This document shows, piece by piece, positions 36,524-45,708 of a DNA stretch of 64,000 nt (position 1 is the first letter of the stretch; every line of letters starts with the position of its first letter). A program made the position numbers and the translations under genes. The stretch is from Dipteronia dyeriana (Eukaryota > Streptophyta > Magnoliopsida > Sapindales > Sapindaceae): contig CM065296.1 in assembly GCA_032871835.1 (NCBI GenBank), positions 54,899,288-54,963,287 of the forward strand, given 5' to 3'. A model generated the notes under the pieces. The model was not told where the DNA came from and made no database searches. It saw only the letters and a list, made by a program, of their open reading frames with translations.

Positions 36524-39284
36524 TCATTCCACGGTCGAGTCTCTGGTCGGGCACATTTGTCTGTTATGGCCAACTGTATGACAGATGCTACACTTACGTC
36601 GGTATTCCTCAGGAACAACTCTGTTCAGACCTTCATTAATCAAAGCTTGGTTAGAATATCTCCTGGAATTATGCCCTGGTTGTCCACATCTTCTACAGTT
36701 TTGTGTAGTTGTCCTCTCCGAATAAGATATATGTCGACCCGCCCTCGGGCGTCCTGCTTGTCTCCTGGAGATTGGATTCAAAACCACCCTCTCATCAATG
36801 TCAGATGGCCCAAGTTAAGTGGAAGGATGTCCAACCGGTTTAATAGGAACCGAGTACGAGTCAATAAATGTCTATGTCTTGTAGAAGTCCGCACACAGGG
36901 AGGTGAAATCCATGTTTCGGTCTTTGTAAAAATAATGAAAATAATGTGATTGGCGTTGCAGTAATATTAACCATATACTAAAACGTGTTATGTACCTTGC
37001 GGCAGCGAGCACGTGAGAACATGAAAGCTGGTCCATTTGGATTTTGTTGCATGTGCAGGTCTTTCGGGATAGGTCAACGGTCCACTGTTTTCCAGACTGT
37101 TTCATTGAGAATATGTTCTAGTCAACTAGATACGGTCATAAAATTGCACTTCTCCACGCGTTTTAGGATCACAAGATGTGCTGCGTCGATCAACTGATGC
37201 CGAATGGACTGTGTAGCTATATGACAATCATGAAACCAACGTTGTAGCATATTCGTAATGAACTCTACCAGAGTTAATATAGGCAGTTGTCGTGCAAATT
37301 TAATGCATGAGTTTATGCATTCTGCAGCATTTGTTGTCATTACTTTATACCTTTTGTTGGGGCAGTGTACACAGGATCACTTGTATGGACCGGTATCAAT
37401 TACATAATTATATGCATTCGGGTGTAAGTGCCGGTTATAATCCAACTCGGTGTACGCTCGAGCTGCTTTGTCCATTATTGTGGCAACATCCTTTTTGTGA
37501 TATCGCTTTTTAATATTTTTATAAAAGTGCCAGCAGCATATGGTATGGATGGCATAAGGAAACACTTTAGAAATCCCTGCTTCAATGCTTGCATGACGAT
37601 CATAAATGAAAACCAAATCATCTATATGGCCAAGGATACCTTCCAAGTAATTCAAAAACCACTCCCATGATAGGTTGTTCTCTGAGTCACTGTAGCCAAA
37701 GGCAATGGGATAAACATGTTCATTCCCATCTTGTGCAGTTGCAACAAACATTGTACCCCCGAATCTTCCCTTTAAATGGGTACCATCAACGGCAATAAAT
37801 TGGTGCAGACACCTCCGGAATCCTTTAAGTGAGGCACCGAACGACATGAAAAAGTAGAGGAATTTACCATCTTCGTTGCACTATAAGTTAGTGATTGTTC
37901 CAGAAATTATTTTCTTCCAACATGTAATCGAATGATGGCAATAGTTGGAAGGTTTCCTCATGTGTTCCATAGGTGAGTGACAACGCATAATCGAGAGCTT
38001 GATATGCCTTACTGTACATGATTTGAATGCCATAGAATATTTTCATGTCAATGATTATGTCTTTAGGACGTATTAGTCGACCATCATGTTGTTGCAATCT
38101 AGGTGCAACCATTTCTCCAATTATGACTGCACTAGCTTGTCGATGGCGGCAGTGAATCTCCTCTAACTCACAAGTGTGTTCGTTGACAAAACTTTTTACT
38201 TTGAAGTTTGTCACTTCATCTCTCCTCACCGTTCTTAACTTCCACGTACAATTGTCCATCAAACAAACCCGATGTAACGTTGTCTTGTTTGACTTTTTCA
38301 CCTTCCACTCGAAGTTGTGCGGTAATGCAAAATGCCCAACCAATCCTTTTTATTAGGAAAAAATTACCCTTTATAAATCATGTTTGTTGGTTCGTCTTCT
38401 ACCAAGTTCCTGCTTCCACCCATACCAAAAGAGTACAATTTTGCTCCTAGAATTACCAATGTTATGGCATTGTCAAAATCAGCTTCAATTACATTAGGCC
38501 GGACCTCAGAGGTCCCTGCTATTTTTACAGCACTAGAACTACATCTGTGTACACGTCTTGCACGTCTTTCTGTTTGGACAGATTCTTCATCTTCCTCATT
38601 GTTCGCTACATTATTTACCGGATGAAAATTTGTTTCATTGTCCACTTTATGAATTGGCCCAAAATTCGGTTCATTGTTCTGCTCATTACTCATGTCATTG
38701 TACATCTTATTGTATTGGTGGTTGTTCTGCCGAACATTCGTTTCAATTTGACAACCAAAGAACTCATCCAATTGAGGTCCAGGTATATGACCATGGTCGG
38801 CTATTTCCGGTGGGACACCACACATGTTTTGCTGCTCTTCGTATCCACTTCTTTCTGTGAACAATTGGTTGCTTTCGCCTGATGGTTGAAATTTTTGGGT
38901 GTTTCCACGACCAGGGGTATCTTCAGCTATAACATTTGTTGTTGCCCTCCCAATTAGACTAACTCATACTTGAGGGATCACCTTTTCTTCCCCCAGCATA
39001 AATTGAACGTCATCATCTTTTCTTATAAATGTGCGACATGTTATCCCGGGAACGATTGATATAGATTGTAGATCAACAATGTATTTGTTGACATCGTACT
39101 TCATAACGGTTTGTAAGATCGACACCAGCTCTTCATAAGTCATATTATTTGACATATACATTCCTTGGTTCTCAGAACCAAAAAACCTCTGACTTCCATC
39201 AGATAATTGCTCCCATCGACCGTTGTAAGATATGACTATTCTCACCCGATCCATTGTCCTATGAAAATCATCATCACAAACCAT
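36524..39284 (-). pseudogene. MURA-type transposase of MULE1
   Basis: The start chosen is the ATG at 39,284 (MVCDDDFHRTMDRVRI), conserved in MULE2. Next is a PB1-like N-terminal part to 38,964 and an acidic linker (38,864-38,367). The DNA-binding domain follows with LVGHFALPHNFEWKVKKSNK (near 38,346-38,287) and VNEHTC plus RHRQAS (near 38,190-38,130). The MULE catalytic core contains FIAVDGTHLKGRFGGTMFVA (37,799-37,740) and VFIYDRHASI (near 37,616-37,587). The block expected to hold the third acidic residue (MEEL in MULE2) is removed by an 18-bp in-frame deletion at about 37,427. A SWIM finger (CTCNKIQMDQLSCSH, near 37,054-37,010) and two zinc knuckles follow near 36,697-36,545: the first is CRRCGQPGHNSRRY (last Cys lost) and the second CSICHTVGHNRQMC (complete). 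Several stops are present. Confidence 0.85.
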
Positions 39285-39371
39285 TATTAACAAATTAAGA
39301 AAAAAATATTATGTTTATAATTATTAAGAATTAAACAAATTTATAAAGTATAAGGGATCGACAACATTATC

Positions 39372-40379
39372 AAAAGCTCCAATAGACACAACCTAAGCAC
39401 AATCAACAAATGATTCACTTAGGTCTGATCTATTTAATTTTAGTTCATTCCACTAAAGAACTAAAATTGAGCTCTTAAATAAAAATAGAATAAGTTGATG
39501 TTACTCATTCATACCCTAGACAACCTTATTGGAGAAAGTGTATCCTTGTGAAGAATATCAGTAATCGCCAAGAGCTCATAGACCGCATATAGCTCTCCAA
39601 GTTACCATACTTACTCATATGACAACATTTTGAACTTGGATATTTTGACTTGTCTAGAAGCCATGTTTCAATAGACACTATTGAAAACTTAACGTTAAGA
39701 TTTAATATCCAATACCTAAAAACATCCATATGATGATATTCTACTTTCATTTAATAAATGAAGCCACGATGTCCATCTCTATAAATGAAGTCATCTATCG
39801 ATTAACAAATGAATACCACCAAACTATCGAGGATAGACTATGCTATATAATCGTACTTATTGATAGCTAAAATGATAACACTTGCAACCATAAGTCCATC
39901 ATTTATCTCAGGATTAAGATAGACTCTCTGATTGTCTTCAAACAAAACTTTTATCCATTGACGGTTCTAGATAAAGTATTTCATTGTGATCCTATTCAAT
40001 GCACCCAGTGCACTAGATTCTTTTGCTCATAGACACCACACTTTGATGATTTTAGACTCATCATAACACATTTGATCCCACTCAAATGCTAGCAAAATAA
40101 TCTACAACTTTGACAAGATAAAGGTGCCTAACCTTTTATCTTAAGTTGTGAATTTTATTCAAGACTAACTAAAGAATTGTGTCTACCTCATACATATCTA
40201 GATGTATGAACAATTCTTCTTTTCTCATAGTCTTTTGACCTTATGATTATTTACTTTTGAAAATTATAATAATTAAACTATAAATGCTATAAGATTTGTT
40301 AAACTTGAAATCGCTTTATTAATATGAAAAGATTGTCAAATACATTATTATACTACTGCTATCGAGCATAATCCCAACA
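39372..40379 (-). repeat. Solo LTR of family L1 on minus strand, piece 2
   Basis: Reverse complement of 22,450 to about 23,455 of the L1 LTR, ending ATAATCCCAACA (40,379), the inverse of the L1 start. The flanking ATATA (40,380-40,384) repeats the ATATA at 30,734-30,738. The L1 segment between about 23,455 and 23,697 is missing. The ORF 39,526-39,750 is a relative of the LTR-internal ORF at 23,079-23,303 and not a gene. Confidence 0.9.
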
Positions 40380-40384
40380 ATATA

Positions 40385-41500
40385 TAGATGGATACAGTAA
40401 TAGACGTGCAATATAAAGAGTCTGTAGATAGCAAATAAAGCTGGGTACTTTATTTGTTGTTAATCTACAACTGCGGTCCATTTTGTTGTGTACAATGATC
40501 CTATCTTGAATCATTCAAATAGAGATTTGAGAATGGAGGCACCTTGTATGATGTGATCATATAGGATTTGGCCATGACCTATATGAATCACTCACCAAGA
40601 TCCGTTTACCGATAAGCTTCACATATATCAACTAATGATGGCTATATATGGGTGATCTTAATCCTGAGTGTCTTATCGATACCTTCAGGTTAGATCGGGG
40701 TCTTTAATGTACCATGGGTGAGGTCGGATGCACTTTCAGATCAATATGCTCTGTATGTTGGGATTACGGTTTGGCTTGTGGCTGGAAAGGTTTGTATACA
40801 ATAGTGGAATCCACTCCTTCTTGTGAGAAGTAGATGGTAGGATTTATGAGCACAATAGTGGAATCCACTCCTTCCGAGTTGGGACAATATGAGCACTCTC
40901 ATAATTCCGTTAGGAAATAGGAATTATTGTCCGGTACTTAAAGGACATATGTAATTAGAGGGGTATAACGGACATTATGGCCTAACTCTAATTAAGAACT
41001 ACTACAGAGGATCATACCATATGTAATAACTATATTGATGGACACCAAGTTGTTTCGATTTGTGTAAAATCAATTTTAGTTGAGAGAGTGCAGCTTCGGG
41101 TTTTTAGTGGAATAACACCGGAGTTAATAATCAAGAAATAGTAATTATAAAGTTTAATTAAGGATTTTGAGGATTATTGGATCTCAAAATACTATGGATT
41201 CATTAGGTCTCCTTGCTACCCCGATAGATTTAGGTAACAAGGGTCACATTTAATTAGTTAGATTGCCCAATTAATTGTGTTACAAAAATGACACGTATAT
41301 GTTCGGGAATTAATTGAATAATGGGATTATTTGATTAATGAATAATGGTGATTAAATAAATTAAATACTAAGATTATTTAATTACGTTATTAATCACAAA
41401 ATGGAGGATGTTTGTTGATATATGTTTTTGAATAAAATAAGATAATATGATAATTTTATTTTATTAAATTAAACATTTAACTTTTGAACTTAAATAGTTT
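40385..41500 (+). repeat. 3' LTR of copia element 2, piece 2 of 3
   Basis: Continues the LTR broken at 30,738. It contains typical copia LTR text and an internal short duplication (CAATAGTGGAATCCACTCCT at 40,840-40,880 and once before near 40,800). It breaks near 41,500 at the gypsy block and appears to resume near 44,971. No gene. Confidence 0.65.
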
Positions 41501-42015
41501 ACAAGGAACAAGCTTGGCAGATGAGAAACAAGCTTGGCTGACGATAAACAAGCTTGACATGTAAAATTTGTGTGGATTGGCTTTGCAATGGGCAGCGATG
41601 GTTCGATGTGTGTTGTGTTGGTTGTACAATGGGTGTCACATGTAAGGCATGTGATATGAAGCATATAAGGGACATGTGTGGCATTTACTAGCAATTATTT
41701 GTGGCATGTGTGCAAGCATATGGGCAAAAGATATAGGATGATAAAGAAAGGTGGCAATTACTTGCTATGGATGATATGGGGCAGTTATGGCAATTACTTG
41801 CAGTTTCATGGAGGCAACTTTTGTGACTTGAGGTAGCACATTCTTAAGGATCCTAGAAGGCTTGTTTAACATGTTATTAAAAGCTGGTTGGTCCAGCAAA
41901 GCCTAGCAGTTAAGGATGTTAACTATAAGTGTACTTGTGTGTGCAATATAAATACATATATTTGTGTAGAGACACCAACTAGCCAAGGAGTGTGCTATTG
42001 TTATGGTGATCCTTG
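41501..42015 (+). repeat. Truncated LTR of a chromovirus-like gypsy element
   Basis: About 510 bp matching 42,800-43,330, with AACAAGCTTGGC units first and then a long shared block (for example GTGGATTGGCTTTGCAA and GGCATTTACTAGCAATT). It lacks the first about 290 bp and the last about 600 bp of the full LTR at 42,514-43,930. Confidence 0.75.
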
Positions 42016-42064
42016 CTTCATACAAGCAGATGTGTGTTTGAACAAGCAGAAGAAGGAAGCTTAT

Positions 42065-42511
42065 TCTATGGGTAAAACGGGCAACAAGGCGATAGATAGA
42101 GGAAAATGTGTAGCAGCATTGGAGACCAAGCCTAGTGTTGTGCCAGAATCGAAGAGGGTGGTGGATGATCTGCAGGCATCCAAAGCTTCTTGCAGTGGTC
42201 CTGTATAGTTTTAGTGGAAACATGAAGGAATTTGTTCAAAGCTTTGAAAGAGAACTAAACATCTTGTGAAGAATGAATGTGGTATGACTATAGGCCACAA
42301 TAAGTGTGTGGTGGGCAGTGAGTCTTTCGATATAGGGAATAATCATCAAAGAGTGGGGGTTTCTGTGAGTGGAAATCCTTCCTTGGAAAAAGGGGAAAAA
42401 TTAGAGAGGTTTTCTCTAGAGAAGCTTTATTGGAACAGATTAGGGTTCAAGGCAAGAGGGTACTGTAAGAACCTTCCAACGAGGACGTTGGTTGTTTTTA
42501 AGCAGGGGAGG
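42065..42511 (+). pseudogene. Internal remnant of a gypsy element (gag start joined to pol end)
   Basis: The frame from 42,068 (MGKTGNKAIDRGK...) may be a gag N-terminus, and FSGNMKEFVQSFERELNIL near 42,215-42,270 a further gag piece. The segment at 42,475-42,510 (PTRTLVVFKQGRSVT) resembles the C-terminal tail of a chromovirus polyprotein, and AAGCAGGGGAGG (42,500-42,511) may be a polypurine tract just before the LTR. If so, nearly all of pol has been deleted. The call rests on short similarities. Confidence 0.35.
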
Positions 42512-42513
42512 TC

Positions 42514-43930
42514 TGTCACATCCCTAAAAATGAGCATAGGCGGTGAGGCCTATTGTGGGCTTGGTGTTGGTGCATCAGGCCTAAGATAAGGCATGTTGGG
42601 TGGCATGGCATTGGGCAAGTTGTGTTAGATGGCATGGCTTGGCTAAAATGTGCAATGCGAGAGTTTTGGTGGGCTGGCATTATGAAAATAAGCTTGGATT
42701 GTGATGCTAGTATGCTTAATATTGTCCAGCAAATAGGCAATGGAAAGGCAAGGAAATATTGGCATGTTGGTGCATGGTGCATGGTGCATGTTGCATTTAT
42801 GGAACAAGCTTATCAGATGAGAAACAAGCTTGGCTGATGAGAAACAAGCTTGGCTGATGGGAAAGCAAGCTTGGCATGCAAACGTTACGTGGATTGGCTT
42901 TGCAAATTGCAGTGATGCTTCGTTGTGTTCTATGTTGGTTGTACAATGTTTGTCACATGCAAGGCATGTGACATGAAGCATGCGTGGGATATATGTGGCA
43001 TTTACTAGCAATTGTTTATGGCATATGTGCAAGCATGTGGGCAGAAGATATAGGCTGATATGGAAAAGTAGTAGCTACTTGATGTGGCTGATATAGGCAG
43101 TTACGGCAGTTACTTGTAGTTTCATGGAGGCAGCTTCTGTGGCTTGAGGTGGCACATTCTGAAGGATCCAAGAAGGCTTGTTTAACATGTGATTAAAAGC
43201 TCGTTGGTCTAGTAAAGCCTAGTAGTTAAGGTTGTTAACTGCAAGTGTACTTTTGTGTGTGGACTATAAATATATATATTTGTGTAAAGACACCAACTAG
43301 CTAGAGAGTATGCTATTGTTGTGGTGATCCTACTAAGTTTTGTAAAGGTTTCCTGATTAATAGAGATTGATTGGGTTGGGAGTGGGCTCTCATAAATTTT
43401 TTGTATGTTCTTACATTAATTTGTCTTTGTGTGAGTTACATTAGATGTGTGCAGACAGTGTGTGAGTGTGCTATATGCATTTAGCCTTGTTGTGTTACTT
43501 TGCTTAGTAATTTTGTGGTTGGTGTGTGGTAATAATAGTCCTGGCCTGTGATTGACATATTGACAAACACTTGGTGTGCGAAATACTTGGGTTGGTGGAT
43601 TATCAAAACAGATTAAGAACAAGCTTGGTTTGGGAAGCAAACAAGCTTGGCATGAGTTTGAAACACGCTTGGTTTGTTGAGACAAACAAGCTTGGTTTAG
43701 GAGCAAACGGGGCTTGGTTGGGAGATTAAAACAAGCTTGACGTGGGAAGCAAACAAGCTTTGCAGTGTGGCAAAATAAGCTTGGTGGCTGGAAAGGTTTT
43801 GGCTGCATTTCATCGAATAGATTGGTGGGCGACTTGTATTCCGCCTGTGTTGCTTGGAAAGGTTGGTTAAGCAAGAGTTTTTGCTGCCGGGCATCGAAAA
43901 AAATCCATATGGGATTTTTGGGTGTGTCAC
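42514..43930 (+). repeat. LTR of a chromovirus-like gypsy element
   Basis: Starts TGTCACATCCC and ends GGGTGTGTCACA, the usual form of Del/Reina-type LTRs, 1,417 bp. A primer site follows directly. It carries clusters of AACAAGCTTGG repeats at 42,800-42,880 and 43,615-43,790. The minus-strand ORF 43,416-43,961 is a shadow of this LTR. Confidence 0.8.
43615..43792. repeat. AACAAGCTTGG repeat cluster
   Basis: About eight imperfect copies of a 20-28 bp unit with the core ACAAGCTTGG (a HindIII word, AAGCTT) inside the LTR. Similar, shorter clusters lie at 41,502-41,555 and 42,800-42,880. Confidence 0.8.
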
Positions 43931-43946
43931 AAGTGGTATTAGAGAA
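43931..43946 (+). other. Primer-binding site of the chromovirus-like element
   Basis: AGTGGTATTAGAGAAC follows the LTR. It differs slightly from the TGGTATCAGAGC tRNA-Met site. Confidence 0.7.
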
Positions 43947-43947
43947 C

Positions 43948-44970
43948 TTCTTATGGGACATAGAAAATTATATTAAGGCTACAAAGATTCCTGAAAAAGA
44001 GCAGGTAAACATCACTAGCATTTATCTAGAAGGGGATGCAGAACTGCGGTGGCGTACTAGGTTGGCTGATGACCCTAGTGCAGCAGAATGAAAATTGAGA
44101 TATGGGATGTAATGAAGAAGGAATTGAATGATCAATTTATACCTTGCAACATGAGTTGGTTAGCAAGGGAGTCTCTAAAGAAGCTAAAACAAATAGACTA
44201 TATGAGAGAGTATATGATTGATTTTAGCTCTTTGATACTTGACATACAAAACATATCAGAGGAGGACAAGTTGTTCAACTTTATGTCAGGATTACAGAAG
44301 TGGGCACATGTTGAGTTGAGAAGACAAGGAGTGAAGGACATTTCAATGGCTATGGTTGCAGGAGAGGGCCTAATCGATTTCCATTTAGGCGGGTCTGCAT
44401 CTAGTTCTGCTGACAAGGGGAAGTCAATTGAGGGCAAGTTTAGTAAGAACAAGGAGAAGGACTGGAAGACAAAGGCTGATAGAAAGAAAGAAAATGAGAA
44501 AGAAGTCGAGACCACTAAGAGGAAGGACCATGTTTATAGCAAATTTCAGGGATGTTTTATTTGCAATGGTCCACATCGTACAAGGGATTGCTCAATGAAG
44601 GATAAAGTTAGTGCACTGGTTTGTCAAGAAGCTGAATACTATATGGATGGAAAGGGAGTAGAGATATGGCTTGATGCGTGTGATGGCACAAGTCAATGGA
44701 AAGAAGGTTCGAGCTTTGTTGGACACAGATGAGGACAACAACGTTTTGGTTTAGTACATGATGGACAGGTTATAGTTGGACATGTCAAGCAACAACAGTC
44801 AAGCAAAAGCAGTGAATTCAAGTGTTGTTAGGGTACTTGGTATGGATGAAACAAACTTGAAAGTGGGGACTTGGCATGGGACATGCATGATGAATGTGGT
44901 GTTTCTTGATGACTTTGATTTGATACTTGGCAATGACTTCTTTGTGAAGGCCAATAAAAAACAATGTTAA
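43948..44970 (+). pseudogene. Gag-protease fragment of the chromovirus-like element
   Basis: Gag core: FLWDIENYIKATKIPEKEQV (43,950-44,009), then AELRWRTRL (near 44,040) with a stop at 44,089, continued by WDVMKKELNDQFIPCN (44,106-44,153), ARESLKKLKQ, and FNFMSGLQKWAHVELRRQGV (44,277-44,336). A Lys/Glu-rich linker leads to the zinc knuckle CFICNGPHRTRDC (44,554-44,592; CX2CX3HX4C, usual for this lineage). A broken protease follows (KVRALLDTDEDNNVLV in a shifted frame near 44,704-44,751, where DTG has become DTD). The end, VFLDDFDLILGNDFF (44,900-44,944), fits the protease end. No RT follows; sequence switches to copia LTR near 44,971. Confidence 0.8.
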
Positions 44971-45708
44971 TCAATATCTTTAAAGATATTTGATATCTTT
45001 AACTATTAGATTGATTGGTTTAACTAATTGGTTTTAATTAAATATTGATTTTGAATTACAATAGTTTAAATTCAAATAACATGATATCTCTTAATAAAAT
45101 AAAGATTTTATTTTGAATTTTAAAAAAATAACATTAGTTTTTTTAAAAAGGTATATATGATATATGCTTCCTAAAATAAACAAAATCAACACATACCATA
45201 AAAAAAAGAAAAACACATGCTTTTGTGTGCAAGTGTGTGCGTGTGATAAGTGCATAAAAGGAGAAACAGTTTTTGGTGTAGGGTGCACCATTGAAACAAA
45301 AAGAAAAATATAAGATTTTTTTTTTTCATACCTAGAATTGTTCTAAGTTTTTTTCTCTTGAGAAGAAAAAGTTTCTTCTACCTCCTCTACATCCTCCTAA
45401 GTTCCTAAGTACGTGATACGCCTACACGCAGTTATCAGTTCCGGGAATAGAAAGGAAGATCGGTGGTACAAACTAGGAGCATTGTAAGAAGTGAAGAAGC
45501 CTTCAAACGTTGGTAAGGTTCTAATACTTACTTCTGATTATCGGTTTCAATTTCCTTGTGTACATATATTTTATTACTGTAATAGTATTGTATGTATTAG
45601 TTCTGAAAAATTACGATCCCAAGTTCACTAGTACCAAATTGTTTATGATCTGTATAAAAAAATTTGAAACCTATTTTCGTTGTATTACCAGTGAACGGGG
45701 TTCCAACA
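44971..45708 (+). repeat. 3' LTR of copia element 2, piece 3 of 3
   Basis: Non-coding, AT-rich, with late LTR features (CAGTTTTTGGTGTAGGGTGC near 45,268 and a CT-rich leader-like part near 45,370) and the end GGGGTTCCAACA at 45,697-45,708. Directly after it the RT of the minus-strand copia element starts. Assignment to the same LTR as 30,571 and 40,385 rests on order, orientation and the TG...CA ends. Confidence 0.6.

Larger units (their letters stand above)
31668..39371 (+). mobile_element. MULE1: Mutator-like element with MURA and DUF1985-Ulp1 genes, one end lost
   Basis: The left end starts GGGGTCAATAAATTATTGGC (31,669 on), the same as the right end of MULE2 in inverted form. Inside are a 5' exon and intron with minisatellite, the DUF1985-Ulp1-like gene on plus, then a MURA-type transposase on minus, so the two genes converge as mudrA and mudrB do in maize MuDR. 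The transposase-side end is missing: MULE2 continues some 0.7 kb beyond the point matching 39,367. MULE1 lies inside a solo LTR. About 240 bp of that LTR are missing at the right joint, consistent with one deletion taking both the MULE end and the flank. Confidence 0.85.

Noticed and set aside
43416..43961. 181-codon minus-strand ORF
   Set aside because: It lies inside an LTR, is largely a translation of AACAAGCTTGG repeats, and has no family resemblance.
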